A program made the translations under genes and the position numbers. Shown here piece by piece: positions 43,521 through 51,423 of a stretch of 64,000 nucleotides of DNA (positions are counted from its first letter, which is position 1; each line of letters starts with the position of its first letter). The notes under the pieces are model-generated. The model was not told the origin of the DNA, did not search any database, and saw nothing but the letters and a program-made list of their open reading frames with translations. The DNA is from Syntrophobacter fumaroxidans MPOB (GTDB lineage: Bacteria > Desulfobacterota > Syntrophobacteria > Syntrophobacterales > Syntrophobacteraceae): contig NC_008554.1 of the NCBI RefSeq assembly GCF_000014965.1, positions 4,390,001 through 4,454,000 on the forward strand, read 5' to 3'.

Positions 43521-44092
43521 AAATCGTCAACGTGCTCGGAAGCCCGCGCGAAAACGGCAACAGCGCCCTGATCGCCAAACGTTTCTGTGACAGGGCGATG
43601 AAGCTCGGCGCTGAAATACGGACCTACACACTCAACAAGCTCGAATATTGCGGCTGTCAGGGTTGCATGGCCTGCAAGACCGGGCTGGACAAGTGCGTAC
43701 TGGAAGACGACCTCACCGAAGTCCTGGAGGCCGTCCGCGAGACGGATGTCCTGGTGATGGCCTCCCCGGTTTATTTCTGGGATATCTCCGGCCAGCTCAA
43801 GACCTTCATCGACCGCACCTTCTCGTACCTGGTTCCGGATTTCATCACCAATCCCAACAAGTCCCGGCTCGCGCCGGGCAAGAAACTGGTCTGCATCCTC
43901 GCTCAAAACAACCGGGATCGAAGCAGCTTCCCCGATATTTTCCGGAAAATCGACTACTTCTTCAAAGCCTACGGCTTCGTCGATCGTCGACTCATCCGTG
44001 CTTTCGGCGTGAATGAGCCGGGGGAAGTCGCGGCGCACGAAGACGTGATGATGCTGGCGGAAAAAACGGCGGAGAAGCTTTGCGGGGGTTGA
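43517..44092 (+). CDS. NADPH-dependent FMN reductase/flavodoxin-fold protein
   Basis: 191 residues: KIVNVLGSPRENGNSALIAK (phosphate-binding loop), CGCQGCMACKTGLDKC (Cys-rich stretch typical of iron-sulfur flavoproteins or thiol-regulated reductases), VLVMASPVYFWDISGQLKTF and IDRTFSYL. It likely reduces quinones or other acceptors using FMN. AGGGAAGGA precedes the ATG. The last 189 bp are duplicated at 45305-45493. It may be in one operon with the nucleotidyltransferase. Confidence 0.9.
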   Translation: MKIVNVLGSPRENGNSALIAKRFCDRAMKLGAEIRTYTLNKLEYCGCQGCMACKTGLDKCVLEDDLTEVLEAVRETDVLVMASPVYFWDISGQLKTFIDRTFSYLVPDFITNPNKSRLAPGKKLVCILAQNNRDRSSFPDIFRKIDYFFKAYGFVDRRLIRAFGVNEPGEVAAHEDVMMLAEKTAEKLCGG

Positions 44093-44363
44093 ATCTTGAG
44101 ATCGATCGTCGTCGAAAAATATGTGTTGCCCGACGAGAGTGCGCGGATAACTCGCTCGAGGATTCACGCATAGGGGATACCGGCGTATCGGCAACGCAGC
44201 GGAGGGGAGGCGAAGCTTGCCGGCATATACTTAGATTAAATGCAATCTCTAGGCATTGATAACGCTCCCCAATGCCCGTTGGATTTCCCTTGCGTGCGAA
44301 GCTTGGCGACATTAAAATGTACGATGTATGTGGTCTATGTATTAGCGGTACTTAATGGAGCTC

Positions 44364-44439
44364 GTCAGAAAACGCCAACCCTGTTGCGAGACGGGGACGG
44401 AAAGCCGCGGGTCTCATGGAGATGGCCGGGTTGCCTGAC
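44364..44439 (+). promoter_or_regulatory. Cyclic-di-GMP-I (GEMM-I) riboswitch aptamer
   Basis: P1 is GTCAG (44364-44368) / CTGAC (44435-44439). Conserved parts are in order: ACGCCAACCC, a hairpin, GGGGACGGAAAGCCGCGGGT (the GACGnAAAGCC core and GGGTCT), then ATGGCCGGGTTGCC. The base matching the specificity position is G44374, which favours c-di-GMP over cAMP-GMP by my hand alignment. A terminator shares its 3' half. It is upstream of the secreted beta-helix gene. Confidence 0.85.
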
Positions 44440-44463
44440 AAAGGGTAGCCCGGCTTTTTGTTT
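44425..44463 (+). terminator. Riboswitch-overlapping Rho-independent terminator
   Basis: GCCGGGTTGCC (44425-44435) can pair with GGGTAGCCCGGC (44443-44454), an 11-bp stem followed by TTTTTGTTTC. The 5' arm is part of the aptamer, so aptamer and terminator are mutually exclusive. Ligand binding should therefore favour read-through (ON switch; inference). Confidence 0.8.
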
Positions 44464-44593
44464 CTTCGTCATCGAGTCGAGAAGATTTTGTGTCAAGAAG
44501 CTTTTGATGCTGATCCCACAAACTCCGGACGGATTCAACAGGCAATGAATCCCAGCCGCAACGCGTCACGGACGCGACAAAAGGAGAAAGGAC

Positions 44594-45277
44594 ATGCGAG
44601 TATTCACAAAGTATGTTTTCATTGCTGCGGTTGTGCTGCTCATGACAGCCCCAGCCCTGGCCGATGTGCGGCTGACCGGCACGGTGGGACCCAGAATCAT
44701 TGATGACAATGCCTACGTTCCGCGCGACGCCACCGCCACGCTCAACGGCACAACCATCAAGGGCAATTTGCGCGTTCTCCGCGGCGCAAAGGTCTTTGCC
44801 AATGGCGCGCACATAACCGGCAATGTTGAGGGCTACCGTTCCAGGCTGGTTGACTTGAGGCAGCGGACCTCGGTGGGTGGGAATGTTCAGGGAAAGTACA
44901 CACGCTCCGTTCTTGTGAGGGGCGGCACGTTCGTGGGAGGAAATGTTCAGATCGATGAAGGCTTCGCTCCCATTGACGTGGACGTTCTTTTGGTCAATTT
45001 GTCCACGGTGGATGGAGACGTGCAGCCGAAAGAAAGCGCCGGACGTGCGCGGGTTCTGGCAAGCCGGGTTGGTGGGAATGTTCAATTTGTTGAAAATTAC
45101 AGTGGTCCTTACGCCGTCAGGAACAACCGGATCGATGGGGACCTCCAGTTTTTCAAGAATCGTGGAAGAGGTGTGATCACGGGCAACCATGTGAAGGGAA
45201 ACCTGCAGAGCAAGGAGAACTCGCCGCGGCCGATCATCAGAGACAATATCGTCGAGGGCGATGTCGAAATTGAATGA
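44594..45277 (+). CDS. Secreted repeat protein, predicted beta-helix
   Basis: 227 residues. Signal peptide with cleavage near ALADV (residue ~24). The mature part is made of ~18-20-residue turns marked by xVGGNVQ-type motifs: IKGNLRV, ITGNVEG, VGGNVQG, VGGNVQI, VDGDVQP, VGGNVQF, IDGDLQF, VKGNLQS, VEGDVEI. Regular G-N/D-V/L-x spacing predicts a parallel beta-helix or bactofilin-like stack. Function unknown; the c-di-GMP riboswitch suggests a surface, matrix or adhesion role. It lies between the reductase gene and a copy of that gene's end. Confidence 0.85.
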   Translation: MRVFTKYVFIAAVVLLMTAPALADVRLTGTVGPRIIDDNAYVPRDATATLNGTTIKGNLRVLRGAKVFANGAHITGNVEGYRSRLVDLRQRTSVGGNVQGKYTRSVLVRGGTFVGGNVQIDEGFAPIDVDVLLVNLSTVDGDVQPKESAGRARVLASRVGGNVQFVENYSGPYAVRNNRIDGDLQFFKNRGRGVITGNHVKGNLQSKENSPRPIIRDNIVEGDVEIE

Positions 45278-45304
45278 GCCGTGGTTGAACCTGGTTGTTC
45301 CCTC

Positions 45305-45493
45305 CAAAACAACCGGGATCGAAGCAGCTTCCCCGATATTTTCCGGAAAATCGAATACTTCTTTAAAGCCTACGGCTTTGTCGATCATCGACTCATCCGT
45401 GCTTTCGGCGTGAATGAGCCGGGGGAAGTAGCGGCGCGCGAAGACGTGATGATGCCGGCGGAAAAAACGGCGGAGAAGCTTTGCGGGGGTTGA
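45305..45493 (+). pseudogene. Duplicated 3' fragment of the flavodoxin-like reductase gene
   Basis: This 189-bp stretch matches 43904-44092 without gaps and with about seven substitutions (about 96% identity), in the same orientation, 1401 bp apart. It encodes QNNRDRSSFPDIFRKIEYFF and on to the EKLCGG stop, but has no 5' half. It begins 27 bp after the beta-helix gene's stop. Recombination between the direct repeats would delete the riboswitch and beta-helix gene while leaving an intact reductase. Confidence 0.85.
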
Positions 45494-45626
45494 TCCTTCA
45501 AAGAACGCCCCGGGATGCGTGATGGCCGGCAGTCTTGTCACGCCTTGCTCGTGCGCATTCAAGCACCCCGATACCCGACCCCAATAGTAATGATCTCAAC
45601 ACGGGTTCCGGCCTCAACGCCGGTGA

Positions 45627-46661
45627 TCAACCGCGGGTTTGGGGATGTATCCGCCGGAAGACCAGAACAAGTCTGGTCCCTTCGGCCCGGTCGCTGTCCA
45701 CGCGTATTTCCCCGTCGCAATCCTTCATGATCTTTTTGCAGACCGCCATGCTCAGACCGGTCCCCCTCTCCTTTGTGGTGAAGAACGGAACAAAAATCTT
45801 CGACAGATTCTCGGGAGGAATACCGATTCCCCGGTCATGGACCTCGACCTCACACTGTCCCTCGGACCACCTGGAAGCGATGGTCACCGTGCTGCCGGCC
45901 GTCGAGCTTTCGATTGCGTTCGTGGTGAGTTCCTCGATCATCCACACGAAATCGAGCTCGTTGACTGCGAGCAGGCCCAAAGCCGGCTCCAGCCGCGTTT
46001 CAACGGTCACTCCCGAACGCTCGGCCAAGGGCTTCAGTTTGCTTTTCACACGTTCAACGGAGCTGTCGACTTCGGCAAAATCTTTCTGGGCTTCGGAGCG
46101 CTCCAGAGTGAAATGCGACAAGGTGTGATCCAACGTCGTGATTCTGTCCACCTGATTCTTCAGCCTCTGGCTGAAATTGGGGCTCGCCGGCATTTCGCGG
46201 TCCTTCATCAGTTCTTTCAGTGCGTCGAGAACTTCTCGCAGCTCGGAAGTCATCGCCAGTGATGCCTTTCCCAACGATGCCAGATTCTGGGCTTCCCTGA
46301 TTTCCAGCTGGCGTTTCCTCTCCCGGTCGGAAAGGGTGCCGGTGATTGCAGACACCAGGATGAATACGATGATCTGCGACAGGTTCCCTACATTGACGCC
46401 GGGCTGGCCACTCCAGGTCATCATCACGTGAGGCGTGTAAAGAATGACGACCAGGAGGGAAAAGTACACGCCTGCCCTCAGGCCGTACCAGAGGCTTACC
46501 ATTACGATGGGAACAAAATACAGTTCTCGATAAAGAATATGATATTCCATGTGGCGGGTCGCAGTGCCGTAGTGCAGCACGGACAACACGGCGATTATTG
46601 AGAAGACCAGAACGATGCGACACACGTTCCGGCCCTTGCGCGATTCCCGCAAGTCATTCAT
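45627..46661 (-). CDS. Membrane histidine kinase-like protein lacking the usual phosphoacceptor His
   Basis: 344 residues. Four or five membrane helices (about 14-110: VLFSIIAVLSVL-type, YFVPIVMVSLWYGLRAGVYF, LSQIIVFILVSAITGTL), then a dimerisation helix and an HATPase domain (N-box EELTTNAIES, G1 DRGIGIPPE, FVPFFTTKERGTGLSMAVCK). Where HisKA domains have A-H-E the sequence is MTSELREVLD, with S139 in place of His. AGAGGAG lies upstream of ATG 46661; longer in-frame starts add low-complexity sequence. No response regulator is adjacent. It may signal through a partner kinase. Confidence 0.85.
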   Translation of the reverse strand: MNDLRESRKGRNVCRIVLVFSIIAVLSVLHYGTATRHMEYHILYRELYFVPIVMVSLWYGLRAGVYFSLLVVILYTPHVMMTWSGQPGVNVGNLSQIIVFILVSAITGTLSDRERKRQLEIREAQNLASLGKASLAMTSELREVLDALKELMKDREMPASPNFSQRLKNQVDRITTLDHTLSHFTLERSEAQKDFAEVDSSVERVKSKLKPLAERSGVTVETRLEPALGLLAVNELDFVWMIEELTTNAIESSTAGSTVTIASRWSEGQCEVEVHDRGIGIPPENLSKIFVPFFTTKERGTGLSMAVCKKIMKDCDGEIRVDSDRAEGTRLVLVFRRIHPQTRG

Positions 46662-47176
46662 GAGCGACTCCTCTCGACTGCGGCGATCCATTTTCAAATG
46701 CGCTTTGTCATTGAAAGACACCCCGGTGCGCGACCAACGCGAAGAATACCGAGCGCCGTCCCCAAAGCGCCCCTTTGATGAAGTTCCTTTCTTGTCGAAA
46801 GGAACCGGTGCTTGCCAAGCGTCAAGGCGGTTTGTGGGTTGGGGCTGTTCATCCACCCTGGTCCAGGATTCATATCTGACCCAAGATAAAGGAAATCAGG
46901 AAGATTGTCTGTGTCAAGGCAGTCAGCGTCATGGCGAATATTTCGTCCCAGGGAACGGCCGGTTTGAGGCGCGGGGCGCCTGCAGGGAAATCCTCGCTCA
47001 TCCATGCAGTTCAAAAGACGCCGGAGCCCGAAGATCGGAAAACAACCGAGCGCCGGTCCCGCAACGAAGGCAAATCGGAAGGGACCTCCCCGGGAATCGA
47101 CAAGAGGGCCACGCAGACTCCCGCTTGAACCAAAAAAAAACGGGTTAGCGGATGAACCGCTAACCCGTTGATTTTC
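46662..47176. other. Intergenic region between kinase-like gene and tRNA
   Basis: About 515 bp. Open frames here are not protein-like. The right end has the tRNA's terminator; the promoter of the leftward kinase-like gene should lie around 46680-46800 but is not clear. Confidence 0.4.
47132..47167 (-). terminator. Rho-independent terminator of tRNA-Arg
   Basis: On the minus strand CGGGTTAGCGG/CCGCTAACCCG with a 5-nt loop is followed by nine T residues (A-run 47132-47140 on plus). It ends 10 bp beyond the tRNA 3' end. Confidence 0.9.
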
Positions 47177-47253
47177 TGGTACCCCCGACAGGACTCGAAC
47201 CTGTGGCACCGAGATTAGGAATCTCGTGCTCTATCCGCCTGAGCTACGGGGGC
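47177..47253 (-). tRNA. tRNA-Arg (anticodon CCT)
   Basis: On the minus strand a 77-nt cloverleaf folds fully: acceptor GCCCCCG/CGGGGGT, D-arm GCTC/GAGC, anticodon stem CGAGA/TCTCG with loop TTCCTAA (anticodon CCT), variable loop GTGCC, T-arm ACAGG-TTCGAGT-CCTGT, discriminator A and encoded CCA. It reads AGG codons. A strong terminator follows. Confidence 0.97.
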
Positions 47254-47530
47254 GTTATGAGTGATCCGCCCGGAGCGACCCCCGGCGCGGAAGCATTTCC
47301 GATACCCGGCGGCCGATCCGTAACGGCGCCGCGTGCCGCCTTGCAGGCTGGTTATCTTTAGACGATTTCGGCGGGCTTGGCAAGAAAAAGGGTTCATCCG
47401 GCCGCAGTTCACCTCTGAGCTCATCGCCTGCGCGAGGGGGGGAACCCGAACCGCCCGCCGTCCGGAACCCTTGGGCCACGGGGTTCCCCGCCCGCGCAGG
47501 TGAAGTCCCGGCCCGTTTACATCTCATGGA

Positions 47531-48190
47531 TCACAGGCGATAGGTCGGCCCCGTCTTGCGTTTTCTTCGGAACCACATGCCGACGAGCAGGCCCGCAAAG
47601 AACACCACGGCTCCCAGGGCGAACCAGTACATGGTCCGCGTGAATTTGAGGCCCTGGTTTTCCTGGATGAGCGCCTGGACGCTTTCCTGAGTGCTGGCCA
47701 GGGTAGCCCTGGCCGCGTCGTATTCGCCCTTGAGCTTGAGATAGCTGGCGGCTCCGCCCTTCAACTCCTCGTAGGAAACCTCCAGTTTCGTCAATTTCTC
47801 GGAGACCTCCCTTTCTCTTTGCGCCAGGGCGGCCCTGGCCATCTCGGCTTCCTGCAGCTGTTCCCTGAGCGACGTGTTTTCGCCTTTCAATTCCTTTATG
47901 GCCGCGGATTCCGAGGGCCTGGATTCGAGGAATTTGCTCTGCACCCATCCTTCCTTCGACTTTCCGTCGGGGGGGGTGTATCGAACCTGGGTCCATTCGT
48001 TGGTCTTCACCAGTTCCACCGCACTTCCCTTGGGGATCGTGAGCAGAACGCGGTTTTGAGCGCCGGCGGCGGACCTCATGGGGATTTCCTGAGCGTCGGT
48101 CGTGTAGGCTTTTGCCGCCCAGCTTGCCTGAGGCAATGGAAACGTGGTAAAAAACAACACTGCGGTGGAAATGCACAGGGCTTTTTTCAT
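47531..48190 (-). CDS. SH3-domain protein with C-terminal membrane anchor (TIGR04211-like)
   Basis: 219 residues. Signal peptide (cleavage near ASWAAK), an SH3b domain (about 28-92: DAQEIPMRSAAGAQNRVL, GSAVELVKTNEWTQVRY, GWVQSKFL), a long coiled coil (about 95-180) and a C-terminal helix WFALGAVVFFAGLLVGMWF with a basic end. This order is that of periplasmic SH3 proteins like YgiM, which are anchored in the inner membrane. GAGAGG precedes the ATG. Stands alone. Confidence 0.9.
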   Translation of the reverse strand: MKKALCISTAVLFFTTFPLPQASWAAKAYTTDAQEIPMRSAAGAQNRVLLTIPKGSAVELVKTNEWTQVRYTPPDGKSKEGWVQSKFLESRPSESAAIKELKGENTSLREQLQEAEMARAALAQREREVSEKLTKLEVSYEELKGGAASYLKLKGEYDAARATLASTQESVQALIQENQGLKFTRTMYWFALGAVVFFAGLLVGMWFRRKRKTGPTYRL

Positions 48191-48463
48191 TTCGATGGGC
48201 CTCTCGTATCATTGGAAATGCTTGTCCGGAACAGCCGTCAAGAGATTGGCCGGGGAAAACCGGTTGTCACCGGGATGCGGTTATTCTCCGACCCGGGTGA
48301 GAGGCATTATAATGGCGCAGGGTATGAGCAGCAAGGAAAAAGCCCGCAGGGTTCGGCAAAGCGGCCTTCCGGAGAACCGTTCGGACCGCGATCGACAGGC
48401 TCTGCGGGAGAACGAAACGAAGTGCACACGGGAATGGATTGAAGATCATCGAGGGGTACCGAT

Positions 48464-49258
48464 ATGCTGATTGATACTCACGCTCATCTGGACTTTCCGG
48501 AATTTGCTCAAGATCTGCCTGCCGTGCTGGAGCGGGCCGCAAAGGCCGACGTCCGGAAAATCATCACCATCGGGATCAGCCTGGCAAGCAGCCGCGAAGC
48601 CGTCGGCCTTGCCGGCCGCTACCCCGGTGTCTACGCCACGGTGGGAATACACCCCCACGACGCTTTCCTCCTCGACGAAAAAGCAACGGAGATTCTCCGT
48701 GAGCTCAGCAGGCAGGAGAAGGTGCTCGCCATCGGCGAAGCGGGCCTGGACTACTACCGGGACTACCAGCCCCGTGCCATCCAGAGGAAGTGCCTGCGTC
48801 GGCAACTCGAAGTCGCCGCCGACGAGAAGCTTCCGGTCGTCTTTCACGTCCGACAGGCATTCGATGACTTTTTCCGGATTGTGCCCGAGTACCTTCCTTC
48901 ATTGGTCGGGGCGGTGATGCACTGCTTTTCCGGGGACTGGACCACCGCGGAGAGGTGCCTCGATCTCGGTTTCCACCTTTCCATACCGGGCACGGTGACG
49001 TTCCCGAAAGCCGAGCTGCTCCACGACGTGGTGAGGCGGGCCCCGCTGGACCGCCTGCTGGTCGAGACGGACGCTCCCTACCTGGCCCCGATCCCTCACC
49101 GGGGGAAAGTCAACGAACCGGCGTTCGTCTACCACACGGCGCGGAAAGTGGCCGAATTGCGCGGTTGCCCCTTCACGGTCGTTGCCGACCAGACCACGCT
49201 CAACGCCCAGCGGGTCTTCAGAATGGACGGCTTTTCCGACGCGGCGGACTCGGAATGA
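48464..49258 (+). CDS. tatD: TatD-family metal-dependent deoxyribonuclease
   Basis: 264 residues of the TatD/YcfH TIM barrel: LIDTHAHLDF (metal ligands H6 and H8), IGEAGLDYYRD (bridging Glu), PVVFHVRQAFDDF, MHCFSGDW and LLVETDAPYLAP (Asp ligand). Exo- or endonucleolytic DNA processing and quality control. Its stop overlaps the next ATG (ATGA), coupling it to maf. Confidence 0.95.
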   Translation: MLIDTHAHLDFPEFAQDLPAVLERAAKADVRKIITIGISLASSREAVGLAGRYPGVYATVGIHPHDAFLLDEKATEILRELSRQEKVLAIGEAGLDYYRDYQPRAIQRKCLRRQLEVAADEKLPVVFHVRQAFDDFFRIVPEYLPSLVGAVMHCFSGDWTTAERCLDLGFHLSIPGTVTFPKAELLHDVVRRAPLDRLLVETDAPYLAPIPHRGKVNEPAFVYHTARKVAELRGCPFTVVADQTTLNAQRVFRMDGFSDAADSE

Positions 49259-49896
49259 TCCTGCTTGAGTCCGGCACCGGGCCCCCTCCGTTCCGCACAG
49301 TCCGGCCCCTCGTTCTCGCCTCTTCCTCTCCGCGCCGCAGGGAATTGCTCACGTTGATGGGACTGACCTTTGATGTGATCGTCAGCGGAATTGAAGAATC
49401 CACGGGCAGGGTCTTCGGTCCCCCGGTGGAGCTCGCTGCGCGCTGCGCCCGGGAGAAGGCCGAAGCGGTCGCCGAGCTGTTCCCGGATTCCTGGGTGCTG
49501 GGCGCGGACACGGTCGTGGCGCTCGGCGCGACCGTTTTCGGGAAACCGGCCGATTCCGCGGAAGCGTTGCGGATGCTCGCGCAACTGAGCGGAGCGACCC
49601 ACGAGGTGATCAGCGCATTCTGCCTGGTGAATCGAAGCCGGCGCATGATCGAAACACGTTCGGTTACGACCACGGTGCGCTTCAAGCGGCTTTCCCCGGC
49701 CGAAATCCGTTCCTATGTGAATACCGGGGAGCCGCTGGACAAGGCGGGCGCATACGGAATCCAGGGGATGGGAGCTTTCCTGGCGGCATCCATCGAAGGA
49801 TCCTATACCAACGTGGTGGGACTGCCCTTGAGCGAAGTCCTGGATCTGCTGGTCGAATGCGGGGTTGTGGCACCCGTTGCGGAAGAACGTTCCTGA
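49255..49896 (+). CDS. maf: Maf-like nucleoside triphosphate pyrophosphatase
   Basis: 213 residues. The core begins PLVLASSSPRRRELL, then CAREKAEAVA, WVLGADTVVAL and GEPLDKAGAYGIQG, all Maf hallmarks. It hydrolyses non-canonical or surplus nucleotides (dTTP/UTP-type by the general family pattern; exact class uncertain). ATG 49255 overlaps the TGA of tatD; the N-terminal ~18 residues before the core are extra. Confidence 0.93.
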   Translation: MILLESGTGPPPFRTVRPLVLASSSPRRRELLTLMGLTFDVIVSGIEESTGRVFGPPVELAARCAREKAEAVAELFPDSWVLGADTVVALGATVFGKPADSAEALRMLAQLSGATHEVISAFCLVNRSRRMIETRSVTTTVRFKRLSPAEIRSYVNTGEPLDKAGAYGIQGMGAFLAASIEGSYTNVVGLPLSEVLDLLVECGVVAPVAEERS

Positions 49897-49944
49897 GCGC
49901 CGTTCGGCACGCGGACCGGAAGGCGCAAGGAGGCATGGACCGCC

Positions 49945-50649
49945 ATGGCGACCGTGGCTGAGAACCTCGAACGAATTCAGGAGCGCATGAACGCCGCCTG
50001 CTCCAGGGCGGGGCGGGACCCCGCCGCCGTGCGGCTGGTGGCGGTGACGAAAACCGTCCCGACCGACCGCATCAGGGAAGGCGTGGAAGCGGGCCTGACC
50101 CTGCTCGGGGAGAATTACATCCAGGAAGCGCGAAGAAAAATCGAAGCCCTGGAAGATCTGGCGGTGTCATGGCATTTCATCGGCCACCTTCAATCGAACA
50201 AGGCTCGGGTGGCGGCGGAATACTGCGACTGGGTTCATACGGTGGACCGGCTGCGCCTGGCCGTCGAGCTCGACCGGCAGGCGAGAAAAAGAAACCGCGT
50301 GATCCCCGTTCTGCTCCAGGTCAACGTCGGCGACGAACAGAGCAGGAGCGGGGTGTCGCCCGATGACCTCCCGAAGCTGTTCGAAGCCGTCGCAGCGCTC
50401 TCCGGGCTGAGCGTTCGCGGTCTCATGACCCTTCCCCCCTACTTCGAAAACGCACAGGAGGTACGCCCCTTTTTCAGGTTGTTGCGGGAGCTGCTGGAGC
50501 GCTTGAGGGGGATCGCTCCCCGCCCCGGCGAGCTCACCGAGCTCTCCATGGGCATGAGCAATGATTTCGAGGTGGCCGTCGAGGAAGGGGCGACCCTGGT
50601 GAGAATCGGGACGGCGCTCTTCGGGGGGCGTCCGGCTATTTCCCCATGA
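49945..50649 (+). CDS. yggS: YggS-family pyridoxal phosphate homeostasis protein
   Basis: 234 residues with LVAVTKTVP (PLP lysine K36), LGENYIQEARRKIE, WHFIGHLQSNKAR, VNVGDEQSRSGV, GLMTLPPY and LSMGMSNDFEVAVEEGATLV-type end GTALFG. It binds PLP without known enzymatic activity and balances vitamin B6 and amino acid pools. The 3' end overlaps the convergent rlmB-like gene by 14 bp. Third of tatD-maf-yggS. Confidence 0.94.
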   Translation: MATVAENLERIQERMNAACSRAGRDPAAVRLVAVTKTVPTDRIREGVEAGLTLLGENYIQEARRKIEALEDLAVSWHFIGHLQSNKARVAAEYCDWVHTVDRLRLAVELDRQARKRNRVIPVLLQVNVGDEQSRSGVSPDDLPKLFEAVAALSGLSVRGLMTLPPYFENAQEVRPFFRLLRELLERLRGIAPRPGELTELSMGMSNDFEVAVEEGATLVRIGTALFGGRPAISP

Positions 50650-51394
50650 GGCGCCGGCGTTGCACCTCGGCCAGTGCAATGGCCCCCGAAGTCGCGGCGT
50701 TGAGGGATTGCAGCGGTCCATGTTCGGGTATGCGGACCATGGCGTCGCAGGCTCTTGCGACGAGCGGTCGCAGTCCTTTCTGTTCGTTGCCTACAACCAG
50801 TCCCAGGGGGACCGTGAGGTCCGCGTCGTAGATCGTCTGAGCGGCCTGCGCGTCGAGACCGAAGATCCACAGCCCGCATTCCTTCAATTGTTCCAGAGCC
50901 CTCACCAGGTTGTTCACCTGGATGACCGGCAGGTACGCGGTGGCTCCCGCGGCGATTCTGATGACCGTGGAGGTGACCCGGGCCGACCTGTCCCTGGGAA
51001 CGATCACGCCGCGCGCGCCCAGAAAACAGGCGCTCCTCAGCATGGCGCCCAGGTTCTGCGGATCCTGCAGGCAATCGAGAATCACCAGCGGCTCCCGCTC
51101 CCCCGTGGGCTTTTCCAGCAGTGCCTCCAGGGCGGCATAAGGGAATTCGCGCATGCGCAGCGCAACCCCCTGGTGGTGCGCATGCCCCACCAGGGCCGAA
51201 AGGCCGTCCCGTGTTTCCTGCCGGGGCGCAATGCCCCTCAGAGCCCCCAGTTCCACCAGTTCCCGGACGCGCTGGTCCGACCTGGCCACGATCATTTCCA
51301 GGACTTCGACGCGACCCGTCAGCAGGACTTCCCGCACCGGGTTGAAACCGGAGACCCAGAGATGAGGCGGCGTGCTTGAATGCGTCTTTCTCAT
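50636..51394 (-). CDS. rlmB: 23S rRNA (guanosine-2'-O)-methyltransferase, RlmB/TrmH family
   Basis: 252 residues: an N-terminal substrate-binding domain (WVSGFNPVREVLLTGRVEVL) and a SPOUT domain with DCLQDPQNLGAMLRSACFLG, GLVVGNEQKGLRP and the C-terminal RIPEHGPLQSLNAATSGAIA. It methylates a guanosine 2'-OH in 23S rRNA using SAM. ATG 51394 is chosen since the family starts there; a longer frame upstream reads out-of-family sequence. First-strand neighbours are gmk and remA-like. Confidence 0.93.
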   Translation of the reverse strand: MRKTHSSTPPHLWVSGFNPVREVLLTGRVEVLEMIVARSDQRVRELVELGALRGIAPRQETRDGLSALVGHAHHQGVALRMREFPYAALEALLEKPTGEREPLVILDCLQDPQNLGAMLRSACFLGARGVIVPRDRSARVTSTVIRIAAGATAYLPVIQVNNLVRALEQLKECGLWIFGLDAQAAQTIYDADLTVPLGLVVGNEQKGLRPLVARACDAMVRIPEHGPLQSLNAATSGAIALAEVQRRRLMGK

Positions 51395-51423
51395 GGAAAT
51401 CAACGATCCGGGCAAATGAACCG

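Larger units (their letters stand above)
44093..44593. other. Leader region of the beta-helix protein gene
   Basis: No protein gene. After the reductase stop there is an AT-richer stretch (44230-44350), probably with the promoter (for example TATGTA near 44333), then the GEMM-I riboswitch, its terminator, and AAAGGAGAAAGG before ATG 44594. Confidence 0.55.
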
